Origin: Fibrobacterota bacterium
GTDB lineage: Bacteria > Fibrobacterota > Fibrobacteria > UBA11236
Length of the DNA: 64,000 nucleotides
NCBI GenBank assembly: GCA_947482115.1
Contig: CANKII010000001.1
Location: 512,785-576,784 of the forward strand
Direction: 5' to 3'
The translations under genes and the position numbers were made by a program. This document shows positions 41,534-50,716 of the stretch, in pieces; the first letter of the stretch is position 1; each line of letters opens with the position of its first letter. The notes beneath the pieces are model-generated. The model had not been told where the DNA came from. It made no database searches and saw only the letters and a program-made list of their open reading frames with translations.

Positions 41534-42808
41534 ATGCGATTTGAATTCAATAAACTTCCTGCGTGCTTGCTTCTCGCTCTGACGATGATTCCGGCATTGT
41601 CGCAAGCACAAAAGGTTCAACCGGTGGCAAGCGGCAATAATTACAAGCTGATTGCCGGACCGGACACGCTGACAGTGGGACCCGCTGCGGCTGGTCGCAT
41701 CCGCTCGCTAAAATACCAAGGCACCGAACTTCTCCTTGCATCGGGAACCCTTAACTGGGGTTCTACGTTTTGGCCCAGTCCACAAGCCTATTGGACCACC
41801 GCATGTAAAAACACAATCAACAACGGATGTTGGCCTCCTCCCGTAAATCTGGACGCAGATGCCACCAATTACACGGGAGGGCTCGTCGCATCAGATACCA
41901 CAGTTGCCTATGTGGGGATAGCGGATAACGTTGCAACCGGAACCCACTTAAGTTTTCGAAAAAAATTCTGGGCCAATGCCAAGGACTCCTCCTTCACGAA
42001 TCATTACACGATGATTAACACATTCACATCTTCCGTCGCCTATGCGCCGTGGGAAATCACGCGATTTCCGGGTGGCGGACTCACTTTTTATCCCACCGGT
42101 TCGGATACCTTAAGAGGCACCCAAGCGCTGCGCAACATGACACGGGATACCCTCGGTGTGAGATGGACCGTTTACGACAGTGCTACCGTTCCCGCCGGTG
42201 GAACTCCAAAAATTTGGGGTGATGGCGGTACTCCCGGATGGTATGCCCATGTGGACAAAAACCGGGTTCTTTTCATCAAGAAATTCAAAGACACTCCCTT
42301 TGCCAAAAACGCGCCCTACAATACCAGTGAAAGCGAATGTGAACTGTACATGGCTAATGCCAAGAACTATCAGGAGATGGAATTGCAGGGCTCGTTTGAT
42401 ACGATCCCCGCCAACGATTCCTCGACTTGGGATGTGAAGTGGTTTGCGCGCAAACTACCGGACAGCGTCAGCATCGGCCGAAACTCCGGCCTTCTGAATT
42501 TCGTGAATCAGGTCATCAGCGGTTCCCTCACCGCCATAAAAATATCCGCCGCACCGTCCATTGGATTCGACGGTTCACACTCCTTCGCCTCCCTAACACT
42601 TGAGAAGGAGACTCTGATTTCACTGTCGCTGGTGAATTTACAGGGTCGGGAAATCAGCCGGATTTACACGGGCAGACTTTCGGCAGGACAGCATCGCTTT
42701 TCGTTAAACACGGAGCACCTGTCCTCAGGGGTCCATTGGCTGGTAGTTCGTGACCTGACCAACGGACAGCTTCTGTCCCAAAGGATGAAGGTTCGGCTCC
42801 GGAATTAG
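41534..42808 (+). CDS. DUF4380-like secreted protein with C-terminal sorting domain, copy 2
   Basis: Paralogue of the preceding gene (about 424 residues), with signal peptide MRFEFNKLPACLLLALTM ending SQAQK. It keeps AAGRIRSLKYQGTELL, NWGSTFWPSPQAYW and FWANAKDSSFTNHYTMINTF. It adds a cysteine-containing insert (ACKNTINNGCWPPP) near the WPPP site and ends with the same kind of sorting domain (LVNLQGREISRIYTGRLSAG). I start it at the ATG at 41534, seven bases after GAGGG. ATGs at 41528 and upstream are badly spaced. The copies have diverged clearly, so the duplication is not recent. Confidence 0.75.
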   Translation: MRFEFNKLPACLLLALTMIPALSQAQKVQPVASGNNYKLIAGPDTLTVGPAAAGRIRSLKYQGTELLLASGTLNWGSTFWPSPQAYWTTACKNTINNGCWPPPVNLDADATNYTGGLVASDTTVAYVGIADNVATGTHLSFRKKFWANAKDSSFTNHYTMINTFTSSVAYAPWEITRFPGGGLTFYPTGSDTLRGTQALRNMTRDTLGVRWTVYDSATVPAGGTPKIWGDGGTPGWYAHVDKNRVLFIKKFKDTPFAKNAPYNTSESECELYMANAKNYQEMELQGSFDTIPANDSSTWDVKWFARKLPDSVSIGRNSGLLNFVNQVISGSLTAIKISAAPSIGFDGSHSFASLTLEKETLISLSLVNLQGREISRIYTGRLSAGQHRFSLNTEHLSSGVHWLVVRDLTNGQLLSQRMKVRLRN

Positions 42809-42833
42809 GCGCAATTCGTACATTCTCTGGCAG

Positions 42834-42856
42834 CATTCCGGTATTGAACCGGAATG
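42834..42856 (+). promoter_or_regulatory. Hairpin covering the start codon of the small membrane protein gene
   Basis: Perfect 9-base arms CATTCCGGT (42834-42842) and ACCGGAATG (42848-42856) with loop ATTGA. The right arm contains the ATG at 42854 and the GGA just before it. No T-tract follows. It could limit translation or act as a weak stop for the upstream gene. Confidence 0.4.
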
Positions 42857-43108
42857 TCAAATCTTATGCCCCTAACCTTTCGACTCATTTCCCGGCTGTA
42901 CCATGCGGCGATCAACCGGCGCACGTTGGAGCCACGCCGGGGTATATTCGCCTTCCTCTACTATGGAATCGGCGCTTTCGCCTCCTTCATCGTGCTAGCC
43001 ATGGTTCTCATTTGCCTCGAAGCCTATAACCTGAATTTCTCCCGCGACTTCCTCTACCGTCATTTGGGCGAATCGTTTCTCTCCGCAGTGGAATCCCTGC
43101 TGTTTTGA
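42854..43108 (+). CDS. Small single-helix membrane protein ahead of a histidine kinase
   Basis: An 84-residue protein with a basic N-terminal region (RLISRLYHAAINRRTLEPRR) and one long hydrophobic helix (about residues 31-56). No family is recognised. An ATG at 42866 would drop four residues. Its TGA stop overlaps the TTG start of the histidine kinase, so translation is coupled and the two proteins are probably made together. It may be a small partner of the sensor. Confidence 0.7.
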   Translation: MSNLMPLTFRLISRLYHAAINRRTLEPRRGIFAFLYYGIGAFASFIVLAMVLICLEAYNLNFSRDFLYRHLGESFLSAVESLLF

Positions 43109-45087
43109 AAATCTCGCGTCGATTTCTTCTGCTGTTCGCGAGTTCGGTCCTGCTCCCCGGCCTGATTCTGGCCTATTTGAGTTTTCGTTCGGTGAAGGAT
43201 GAAAATCTTCTGATCGAAAAATCGCTGGAGACGCGCTATCAATCCTTTGCTGAGGCCGTTGCCCAGACCATTCAGAAAACCCGCCAGTCCTATCTGGATG
43301 GGCTGCGTGAAAAATTACGTCAGGGTGGAGGCTCCGAAACTCCGGAAGCAGCATGGTCTCTCGCCGCCCGCCTGCTGGAAAATCCCATGGTACAGTCCGT
43401 CGCCGTTTTCCGCGGAGACACGGCCGTCTTTCCAAAGATCTTCGACGGCCCCGTATTCTCCTCCACGGATTCGCAATACACCGCACACGCTTCTTTGCAT
43501 GGCCCGCTAATTTCAACCATCCGCGAGGAATGGCGTGCAAAGCGTTACGGTCCCTGCCTGCGCAGTCTGCATGTTCTCTTGCACGGTCCCGACAGCCTGA
43601 CGTTGGCCTCCCCCACCGCTTCCATTCGCTTCGGATTCCGGTTGTTGGAATTAAAATGTCTCGTGAATCTTGGAGAGACCAACGAAGCCGTGACATTTTC
43701 ACACCGCCTCGTTTCTGATTTGCGCGAAACCGGTTCGCTCGACTCCTACCATCAAATCGGTTTTTACCTCGGTGAAACGGTGAATCTGATGACCTCGCTG
43801 GAAAACCTTCCCCGGGATGCGCGCGAGGAACTGTTTGAATTGCATCAAAGGTTGCCGTTGTTCATTTCCAACGCCGATCTGGTGGCCCGCGGCTGGCCTG
43901 CATCACCGGAGGACATTCTCAGAGGTGGCACGGGAACTTCCGGCGATTCCCTGCAAGTTCAGTATCAGGAGGGAATCCCTTATCTGCGCATCGGATTTCC
44001 GTGGCTGGCCCAAGGCGCGCAAGCACTATTGCGTCTGGACGAAAATGTTTTTGCGCAGGCAGTGCGTGCGGAATTGACGCCAGAACATCATGGAGTATGG
44101 AAGGATGTCGATTTCGCCATCCTCAATCTTCAGGAAGAAACCGTAGTGGCCTCAGAAGGACCGGCGGATCGCCTGCCAGCCCTCGAAAGATCCTTCGAAG
44201 AAGGATTTCCCGCGTGGCGGCTGATCGTTTATAAAAAACCCGCCGGGGAATTGCTTTCTCTCGGCCGGAAACGGGTTGCCTTGCAATACACCTTGCTCGG
44301 ATTTTCGCTGCTGGCCTTGCTGCTGGGAACGCTCACTTTGTTCGCGGGACTCAACAAGGAACAGCACACCGTGCACATGAAATCCAACTTTCTATCCGCC
44401 GTATCGCATGAGTTGAAAACGCCCTTGACGGCCATTCGCATGTTCGCTGAAATACTGGCCAGCGGCCGGCAGGCGCAGGAGGAAAAACGCCAGCAATATG
44501 TTCATCGCATCGGCGAGGAGGCCGAGCGGCTGCAGGGAATGATCGAAGGCATTCTCAGTTACACCCGGTTGGAGGAAAATCCGGACGCGCTGCGTTTTGA
44601 AAATCTTGACATGAGTTCGGTGGCCGCGGAAACAGCCGAGTTGCTGGGAGGGGCTTTTGCCAAGGCCAACGTCGCGCTTGCGCTTCGCCTCGCACCCACC
44701 GCTTCTTTGCGCGCGGACTACGATGCCATGCGTTCCGTCTTGCAAAACCTGCTGGAGAACGCGCTCAAATATTCCAAACCTAAAACGGAAGTGATTCTGG
44801 AAGTGACGGATCTTCCCCGGGAAGTCCGGCTCAAGGTGACGGATCAAGGCATCGGAATTCCACCCGCAGACTTGAAACGTATTTTTGAACGCTTCTACCG
44901 CGCCGGGGACGAAATGACGCGCAAAACTCGTGGCAGCGGCCTCGGACTTGCGCTGGTAAAGCGCATTGTGGATGCGCATGGCGGCGTCATTACTGTGAAC
45001 AGCCAGGTGGATGAAGGAACCGAAATGATCATTGTTTTTCCAAAGGAAGGGGGTCCGCATGCATCGAGTGCTCATCGTGGAGGATGA
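43105..45087 (+). CDS. Sensor histidine kinase with large periplasmic domain
   Basis: A 660-residue membrane sensor kinase. The first membrane segment is at about residues 8-27 and the second near 390-412, so nearly 360 residues face outward. No known sensor motif is obvious. The cytoplasmic part has FLSAVSHELKTPLTAIRMFA with the phosphoacceptor histidine near residue 435, NLLENALKYSKP, DQGIGIPPADL and GSGLGLALVKRIVDAHGG. The start is TTG at 43105, overlapping the small membrane protein stop. The response regulator gene starts inside its last 29 bases, so kinase and regulator form one translational unit. Confidence 0.9.
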   Translation: MKISRRFLLLFASSVLLPGLILAYLSFRSVKDENLLIEKSLETRYQSFAEAVAQTIQKTRQSYLDGLREKLRQGGGSETPEAAWSLAARLLENPMVQSVAVFRGDTAVFPKIFDGPVFSSTDSQYTAHASLHGPLISTIREEWRAKRYGPCLRSLHVLLHGPDSLTLASPTASIRFGFRLLELKCLVNLGETNEAVTFSHRLVSDLRETGSLDSYHQIGFYLGETVNLMTSLENLPRDAREELFELHQRLPLFISNADLVARGWPASPEDILRGGTGTSGDSLQVQYQEGIPYLRIGFPWLAQGAQALLRLDENVFAQAVRAELTPEHHGVWKDVDFAILNLQEETVVASEGPADRLPALERSFEEGFPAWRLIVYKKPAGELLSLGRKRVALQYTLLGFSLLALLLGTLTLFAGLNKEQHTVHMKSNFLSAVSHELKTPLTAIRMFAEILASGRQAQEEKRQQYVHRIGEEAERLQGMIEGILSYTRLEENPDALRFENLDMSSVAAETAELLGGAFAKANVALALRLAPTASLRADYDAMRSVLQNLLENALKYSKPKTEVILEVTDLPREVRLKVTDQGIGIPPADLKRIFERFYRAGDEMTRKTRGSGLGLALVKRIVDAHGGVITVNSQVDEGTEMIIVFPKEGGPHASSAHRGG

Positions 45088-45769
45088 AGAATCCATCCGC
45101 GCGGGTTTGACGGATCTTCTCGACATCGAGGGATATGAAACCGCTGTGGCCGTGGATGGCCAGGAGGCGATGGAAAAAGTGCGGCAATGGCATCCGCATC
45201 TGGTGCTTTTGGATTTGATGCTGCCCAAGTCCAGCGGTTTTGAGGTGTGCCGGTTCATTCGCAAACAGCATCCGGAAATTTTCGTACTCATGCTCACCGC
45301 GAAGAACGAGGAAATGTCCAAAATCGCCGGTTTGGAAATGGGCGCCGATGATTACATGACCAAACCCTTCAGTGTTTCGGAACTCATGGCGCGCATCAAA
45401 ACCCATCTGCGCCGCGCAGCATCCTCATCCGCAGCCCTTGAGCCGGATACGTTGGAGTTTGGGGATGTGCGTGTGGATTTCAAGCGTTACGAAGCTGTTC
45501 GGGGCAAACTTCATCTGGATTTGTCTGCCAAGGAATTTCAAATCCTCCGGTATCTCGCGGGTCGTCCCGGCGAAGTGGTGACCCGTGAGGATTTGTTGCA
45601 GGCCATTTGGGGTTATTCGGTGGACAACATGCCCACCACCCGAACGGTGGACAATCAAATTTTGAAACTGCGCCAGAAGCTTGAGAAGGATGCCGCCGCT
45701 CCAATATGGATTAAAAGCGTGCGGGGAGTGGGCTACAAATTCGATCCGGAAGGCTCTCCGGGGGATTAA
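45059..45769 (+). CDS. OmpR-family response regulator
   Basis: A 236-residue two-component regulator. The receiver domain shows RVLIVEDEESIRAGL, the phosphoacceptor aspartate in LVLLDLMLPKSSGFEV and the lysine in DDYMTKPFSVSEL. The C-terminal winged helix has the segments LSAKEFQILRYLAGRPGEVV and VDNQILKLRQKLE, with a VRGVGYKF ending. The ATG at 45059 is the natural start; nine more codons upstream are only an extension of the frame inside the kinase gene. It should be the cognate partner of that kinase. Targets are not known. Confidence 0.93.
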   Translation: MHRVLIVEDEESIRAGLTDLLDIEGYETAVAVDGQEAMEKVRQWHPHLVLLDLMLPKSSGFEVCRFIRKQHPEIFVLMLTAKNEEMSKIAGLEMGADDYMTKPFSVSELMARIKTHLRRAASSSAALEPDTLEFGDVRVDFKRYEAVRGKLHLDLSAKEFQILRYLAGRPGEVVTREDLLQAIWGYSVDNMPTTRTVDNQILKLRQKLEKDAAAPIWIKSVRGVGYKFDPEGSPGD

Positions 45770-45772
45770 TCC

Positions 45773-48358
45773 ATGATGAATGGTTTCATGCACAGGAATG
45801 TTTTGGGAGCGGTGGTGCTTACCGTTTTGACCGCATTTGTGAAGCCGTGTCTGGCAGCGGAATCCGGAAAGGACACGTCCTACTACTCGGAACAGATGTC
45901 CCTCGAATCCGCCCGTTATTTGTTCGACATCGAAGGCGACACCGCCGCCGCAGACGCCATTCTTAATCGGCTGCAACAATCGGGGCACGAGGCGATTCAG
46001 GTTCAGGCCCACTTTCTTCAGGGGCGTTTTCTGGAAGAAGAGGGACGGCGCGACGAAGCCATCAAGTCCTATACGTTGGCCCTTGGAGGCAGGGGACTTT
46101 CCGCTTCGGAGAAACGCAAACTCGTCGCGAGGCTGATGGCTTTGAATCCGGGAGCATTGCAACCGTTGCGCACTGCGGGTAAGGGACGCGGTATGCCCTC
46201 CAAAACGTTCGCCACCTCTGAAGGCGCCGCTACGCGTTATGTGTTGGTGGAAGAAGCTGACAATCCTGAAACGCCTCCGCGTTTGTCCTCGCAGGATGCG
46301 GAGGGAATGCTGCGCCCCATGAATGCGATATTAAGCCCCGGTGAGGAAGTTCTCGATGCCACTCCGGAAGTCGTCCTTACTTTCGTGCGCGCCAAGGAAC
46401 AAATCCTTCTGCGTAAAAGCCCTTCGTTCCTGCCCTTTCCTGTTTCGGAAAAATTTCCGGCGGAGGATGGATTGCTTTTTTCCGGGGAATCCGACGAGCT
46501 TCTTTTAATGGGACCGCAGGGTTTGCGCTTGATGCGCCACGGGCAAACTGTTTTTTCCCATTCCCTTCCCGGCCCCGGATGTTCTTATCGTCCCTCTTCA
46601 CCCCGATCGCGCCAGGGAATTTTATTTTGTCCCGACCACGGCATCTTTCGCGCAGACTTCAGCCGCCGTTCCATAAGCCCGTTGTCTCTGGGTGGAGACT
46701 CCCCTTCGGAAGCCACGCTCTCCGGAGACTATCTGGCCATCCGCTATGTGGATCATATTGAAATCCGGCGCGGACCATCCTTTGAATCCTTCCTCTGGGG
46801 CTTTCCTTCCGGAATGCAGGATCAACTGACCTTGGGTCGTGAACACGCCTTCCTGACAGGCGCTGAAGGACAGTTGCGGGCCTTTGATTTGAGAACGGGA
46901 CAATTGGACTGGCAGCGGGATGAAGACATCGCCGAAGTGCATCCCTCCGGCCGCGAAGTGTTTGTCCTGACCCATGATCAAACCTGCATGGCCCTCGACG
47001 AAAAAGGGCGCACCCTGTTTACCTATGAAGTCGGTTGGGGCGCGGATCCTTTGCTTTTACCCACGCAGGATTGGCTGGTGGTGCAGCAGGCGGACGGACG
47101 GCGCGTGCGTTTGAACAGGGAACTCTTGCGCCTGACCGGCGGAGATCGCGGATATTTATTTCAAAAGGTGGATGAAAGTTTGAAGCGCCACGATTCTCCG
47201 GGCACTTTAAACGCATTGAACGCTGTGCTTGCATTGGAGCCTGGAAATGGAATTGCATGGCGAGAGAAGGCGCAACTTTTACGCATGCTCCCCACATCGA
47301 AAAAAGAACAAACCGAAGCCTGGCTGCAGGCGGGACGTTCCCGCGCCACCTCCGCATGGAGCGATGATCCTGTTCTGCACAATCTGGCCCGCAATCTGGG
47401 CGCAACATGGATTTGGAAACGTCACGCCGGGCCGCGCTTCTTCCCCACTTTGACGGCCGGGCGACGCCTGTCGTATTACGTGGAGAATGACAATCAAACC
47501 TTGGTTCTACTCGACAATGAATCCGGTGCGCTGCAAAACAGTTTCCATTTTCCGGAACCGCTGGATTTGAAAGCCGCTGCATGGTCGGGCGATACGGTCA
47601 TCGTTTCCAGTCCCAATCGCATTTATCTGCTCGGCACTTCCAAGGTTCCGGGAATTCTCTCGCAGATTCCGCTGCGCAGCCCCATATGTCAGGCCTTGTC
47701 CGTACCGGGAGGATTGGTATACAGCGATTGGAATGGAACGCTTCAATTCATCGACCTTCCCACGCGGCATGTTCGCTGGGAACTGCATTTGGGACGCAGC
47801 GGTCTGCTGCTGGCCCGCAGTCGAAATCCGGATTTGCTGGACGTCTTTGAAATCGAAGGCGGCTATCACAACGTCCACCTTCCCAACGGTCATGATTTGA
47901 TTCAGGCGAAACTGCCGCCCGGAACGATCACGGAGTGCTATTCGGGAAGGGACTTCGCCTTTGCGGGTTATAACGAAGGACTGCTGATGGCTGTGGATCG
48001 AAATCGCGGAACAGTGGCATGGCAAAAGGACATGGGAGAACAAATTTTCAGTCTGGCTGGAAAGGGAGATGCCCTGTTGATCGGCACAGCCTCCAAAAGG
48101 CTCCTGTCCATCCAGTCAGCCAATGGTGCGGAACTGGCACAAACACGGCTTCCCACCTACTTGTTCAACCGTCCTTTGATGGTGGATGATGGCTATTGGG
48201 TCGGCACCACCGAGCCTGCGCTCGAGAAGCGCTCCATGACACATGTCCTTTTGCAGCGATTGCCGCTGACAGACATGCCAGGAACCCCATCTTTGGTCGG
48301 TGGCGGCATTGCCATTTCCACGCTGGATCACTTCATCCTACGCTTCCCCGATCGATGA
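45773..48358 (+). CDS. Exported TPR plus beta-propeller protein
   Basis: An 861-residue exported protein, three bases after the regulator stop. It has a signal peptide (about residues 1-28, ending LAAES). Tetratricopeptide-like helices follow (ILNRLQQSGHEAIQVQAHFL, then GRRDEAIKSYTLAL). Two PQQ/quinoprotein-like propeller regions with repeats such as LRAFDLRTGQLDWQRD and LLMAVDRNRGTVAWQKDMG flank a second TPR-like stretch near residue 460. This fold is used for protein contacts, for example in BamB-like scaffolds. The operon suggests it is an output or accessory of the two-component system. Ligand unknown. Confidence 0.7.
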   Translation: MMNGFMHRNVLGAVVLTVLTAFVKPCLAAESGKDTSYYSEQMSLESARYLFDIEGDTAAADAILNRLQQSGHEAIQVQAHFLQGRFLEEEGRRDEAIKSYTLALGGRGLSASEKRKLVARLMALNPGALQPLRTAGKGRGMPSKTFATSEGAATRYVLVEEADNPETPPRLSSQDAEGMLRPMNAILSPGEEVLDATPEVVLTFVRAKEQILLRKSPSFLPFPVSEKFPAEDGLLFSGESDELLLMGPQGLRLMRHGQTVFSHSLPGPGCSYRPSSPRSRQGILFCPDHGIFRADFSRRSISPLSLGGDSPSEATLSGDYLAIRYVDHIEIRRGPSFESFLWGFPSGMQDQLTLGREHAFLTGAEGQLRAFDLRTGQLDWQRDEDIAEVHPSGREVFVLTHDQTCMALDEKGRTLFTYEVGWGADPLLLPTQDWLVVQQADGRRVRLNRELLRLTGGDRGYLFQKVDESLKRHDSPGTLNALNAVLALEPGNGIAWREKAQLLRMLPTSKKEQTEAWLQAGRSRATSAWSDDPVLHNLARNLGATWIWKRHAGPRFFPTLTAGRRLSYYVENDNQTLVLLDNESGALQNSFHFPEPLDLKAAAWSGDTVIVSSPNRIYLLGTSKVPGILSQIPLRSPICQALSVPGGLVYSDWNGTLQFIDLPTRHVRWELHLGRSGLLLARSRNPDLLDVFEIEGGYHNVHLPNGHDLIQAKLPPGTITECYSGRDFAFAGYNEGLLMAVDRNRGTVAWQKDMGEQIFSLAGKGDALLIGTASKRLLSIQSANGAELAQTRLPTYLFNRPLMVDDGYWVGTTEPALEKRSMTHVLLQRLPLTDMPGTPSLVGGGIAISTLDHFILRFPDR

Positions 48359-48424
48359 CAATCCCTGATATTCAAAGGGTTTAGCTAACTTTGCCTTGGC
48401 TTTACAGCCCCGACGGAGGACGCC

Positions 48425-49228
48425 GTGGTTCAAAAAAAATTTCTGGTTCCCAATCTCTTTACCGGCTTGAATTTCCTGCTGGGGATTTACTCGATCCTGT
48501 TAATGACCGAGGCGTTTACCTCTCCGGGGTCTCCGGTATTGGGATCGAGCAAACCTCCCATGCTTTTGGCCGCATGGCTCATTGTCTGGTGCGCATTGTT
48601 CGACAAGCTCGATGGATTTGCCGCCAAACTGCTCAAGGCCTCTTCGGAATTCGGCGCGCAGTTCGATAGTCTTGCCGACCTGACAGCCTTTGGAATCGCG
48701 CCGGGATTTCTGGTCTACTTCTATTCGCAATGGGCGGATTTTGCATGGTTTTCCACGCATCGTCCCCTGATGATCGCCTCGGCCTCGGTGTACATGCTTT
48801 GCACTGCGTTAAGACTCGCACGTTTTAATGCCATCGATTCCGGGGAACTGAAGGATTATTTCCAGGGATTGCCCTCAACTTTTGCCGGAGCCTTCGTCGC
48901 TGTCAGCGTGATTCTGCATTGGAAGTATGGACTGATTCAAACCCATCCACAACTGTCCCCCGCCCTTCCGTTGCTTTTGATCCTGATGGGACTTTTGATG
49001 GTGAGTCCGTTGTATCTGCCCAAACTTTTACGCCGCCAGAATCCCCTGTTTAACACCTTCCAAACCGCGAATGTTTTGATTGCCTATGTGTTCAGCTTCG
49101 GAATGATGCTGCCCGAATATCTTTATGCCTTGGGTCTGACTTACGGAATAATTGGATTTGCGCACGGCCTTGTGAAGAAAGATGATATCGAAAACGCAAT
49201 AAACCCCGCTTCCGAAGAAGCGGGGTAA
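48425..49228 (+). CDS. pssA: CDP-alcohol phosphatidyltransferase (PssA-like)
   Basis: A 267-residue membrane enzyme, likely CDP-diacylglycerol-serine phosphatidyltransferase, making phosphatidylserine. The active-site motif reads DKLDGFAAKLLKASSEFGAQ then FDSLAD, matching D..DG..AR...G...D...D except that the arginine is lysine. Motifs PNLFTGLNF and RLARFNA also fit. The start is the GTG at 48425 with GGAGG upstream. Six or more membrane segments follow. Its 3' end forms a hairpin. Serine is the likely substrate because of the PssA-like FGAQFDSLAD run; other alcohols are possible. Confidence 0.82.
   Translation: MVQKKFLVPNLFTGLNFLLGIYSILLMTEAFTSPGSPVLGSSKPPMLLAAWLIVWCALFDKLDGFAAKLLKASSEFGAQFDSLADLTAFGIAPGFLVYFYSQWADFAWFSTHRPLMIASASVYMLCTALRLARFNAIDSGELKDYFQGLPSTFAGAFVAVSVILHWKYGLIQTHPQLSPALPLLLILMGLLMVSPLYLPKLLRRQNPLFNTFQTANVLIAYVFSFGMMLPEYLYALGLTYGIIGFAHGLVKKDDIENAINPASEEAG
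49204..49225. terminator. Bidirectional terminator-like hairpin
   Basis: Stem CCCCGCTTC (49204-49212) with GAAGCGGGG (49217-49225) and loop CGAA, inside the last codons of pssA. On the minus strand it is followed by TTTATT, so it may terminate the convergent lamin-tail gene. The plus-strand side lacks a T-run. Confidence 0.5.
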
Positions 49229-49266
49229 ATGCAGTGCTCTGAGTCCACCATAGGCGGATCGAAGGG

Positions 49267-50583
49267 TTATTGAGGGCAGCCGTTTTCCAAAGTTCCTGGA
49301 GTCGGCCAACCTTGTGAAACATCCGTGGGATGCGCGGGGACTTGGCACCATCCATGCGGATCCGTTCTCTGACCCACCCAATCCGGACGCAACTGGGAAA
49401 TCTTCGCACTAACCGTTTGTACCGCCATGGAGTCTGTCACCGTGGCGGAATAGGTCATGGTGTCCAACTTCAACGCTCCCGATTTGCAGGAAAACTCCAT
49501 GTGCGACAATCCTGTGCCGAGCGAGAAGGTCGGGAAGCGAACGTTGGCATTGGGATACGCCGAGCGACCCACCACCAATCCTTTTCCAGGAGGGACCAAG
49601 GTTCCGCTCGCAAGTATCGCCTGTTTCGACGTCGAGCCTCCTCCGTCGCGCATAATCTTGCAGCTGGAAACATCCAGTGTATCGGAAGTGCGGTTGAACA
49701 ATTCGATCCATTGTCCCTGACTGCTCGAGTCCACTGATGCGGGCGACAAAAACACTTCCGAGAAAACCATTTCTCCGAAGGTCGTAGGGATTCGTTTTCC
49801 GGCCGGGAAATCAAAGGAAACATTGGTTTGCTGCGGATCGGAAACCACCATGTTCATTTGCAATTGTGAGAAGGTGGTGACAAGAGGGAGATTCAGGGAA
49901 ACCGTCTGACCCATGGGTACCCACAGCGTGTCCTTCACGGATTTTGCAGCGAGAGCGCCAGTGTCATCCCACAGAGAAAATTGCAGGTGATAATTTTTAT
50001 CACCTGGCGTTTCCTCCAGATGGAAATTGAGAAACTCCCCCGGTTGATCCGGAGTGGAGATCAGAGTGTCCCTGTCGTTCCACAGTTTGAGTTCGGTCCG
50101 GCCCACTTTTCTCGGAAAGTCCAGCGGCACATGGATGTTGGCAGTGACTCGGGAAAATTGCGGGATGCAATGCAGGAAAACCGAATTCTTGCGATCGGTG
50201 TACAGGGTGGTTTCCGCGCTGCCGACGTACAAGAGGCGGCCCTGCCGGTACATTTCGATGCTGAAATGTCGTTTCGTGCCTGCGGAAAGCTCCGGCAACG
50301 CATAGACATCCGTACCGTTTCCGAAACAGAATTCCTTGGGGTCCATGTCCGGCGCCGACACGATCACGTTTGCGGAATCCGTGGGACGGGGAGCAGACGC
50401 CGACTTCGCCAGCACCACGGGCTTGATTCGCAATTCCACCGACACGTTGCCTTTGGAATTGAAATTATCCTGGGGAGACGATATCGGGGGCGGATCGAAC
50501 TGGCAGGCGGACAAAAGCATGGCCGAAACCAGATTGGCGCTGAAGAGCAGGGAACGGATTCGAGGGTGTAGAGATTGAAACAT
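49267..50583 (-). CDS. Lamin-tail-domain lipoprotein
   Basis: A 438-residue lipoprotein with lipobox LLSACQF (cysteine near residue 27). Residues about 45-265 are beta-rich, with an Ig-like look (VSVELRIKPVVLAKS and repeated strands). The C-terminal part (about 270-420) shows GEMVFSEVFLSPASVD, GQWIELFNRTSDTLDVSSCK and LVPPGKGLVVGRS, the typical order of a lamin-tail domain (LTD), a beta-sandwich often found in exported bacterial proteins. An AAGGAG site lies before the ATG. Role unknown; surface or periplasmic binding is likely. Confidence 0.78.
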   Translation of the reverse strand: MFQSLHPRIRSLLFSANLVSAMLLSACQFDPPPISSPQDNFNSKGNVSVELRIKPVVLAKSASAPRPTDSANVIVSAPDMDPKEFCFGNGTDVYALPELSAGTKRHFSIEMYRQGRLLYVGSAETTLYTDRKNSVFLHCIPQFSRVTANIHVPLDFPRKVGRTELKLWNDRDTLISTPDQPGEFLNFHLEETPGDKNYHLQFSLWDDTGALAAKSVKDTLWVPMGQTVSLNLPLVTTFSQLQMNMVVSDPQQTNVSFDFPAGKRIPTTFGEMVFSEVFLSPASVDSSSQGQWIELFNRTSDTLDVSSCKIMRDGGGSTSKQAILASGTLVPPGKGLVVGRSAYPNANVRFPTFSLGTGLSHMEFSCKSGALKLDTMTYSATVTDSMAVQTVSAKISQLRPDWVGQRTDPHGWCQVPAHPTDVSQGWPTPGTLENGCPQ

Positions 50584-50716
50584 GATGTACTCCTTTTTTG
50601 TTTATTTGGTTTTGTTGTGTTCATGCCCGTTTCAAGCGGGCAAACAGGAACTTAGGCCGGTGAAACGGCGGCACAGGTGACGGGAGTCACTCCACCGGGC
50701 AATTATCTTTCGGGAC

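Noticed and set aside
44392-45406. Minus-strand frames opposite the histidine kinase and response regulator
   Set aside because: Shadows of well-conserved coding DNA on the other strand.
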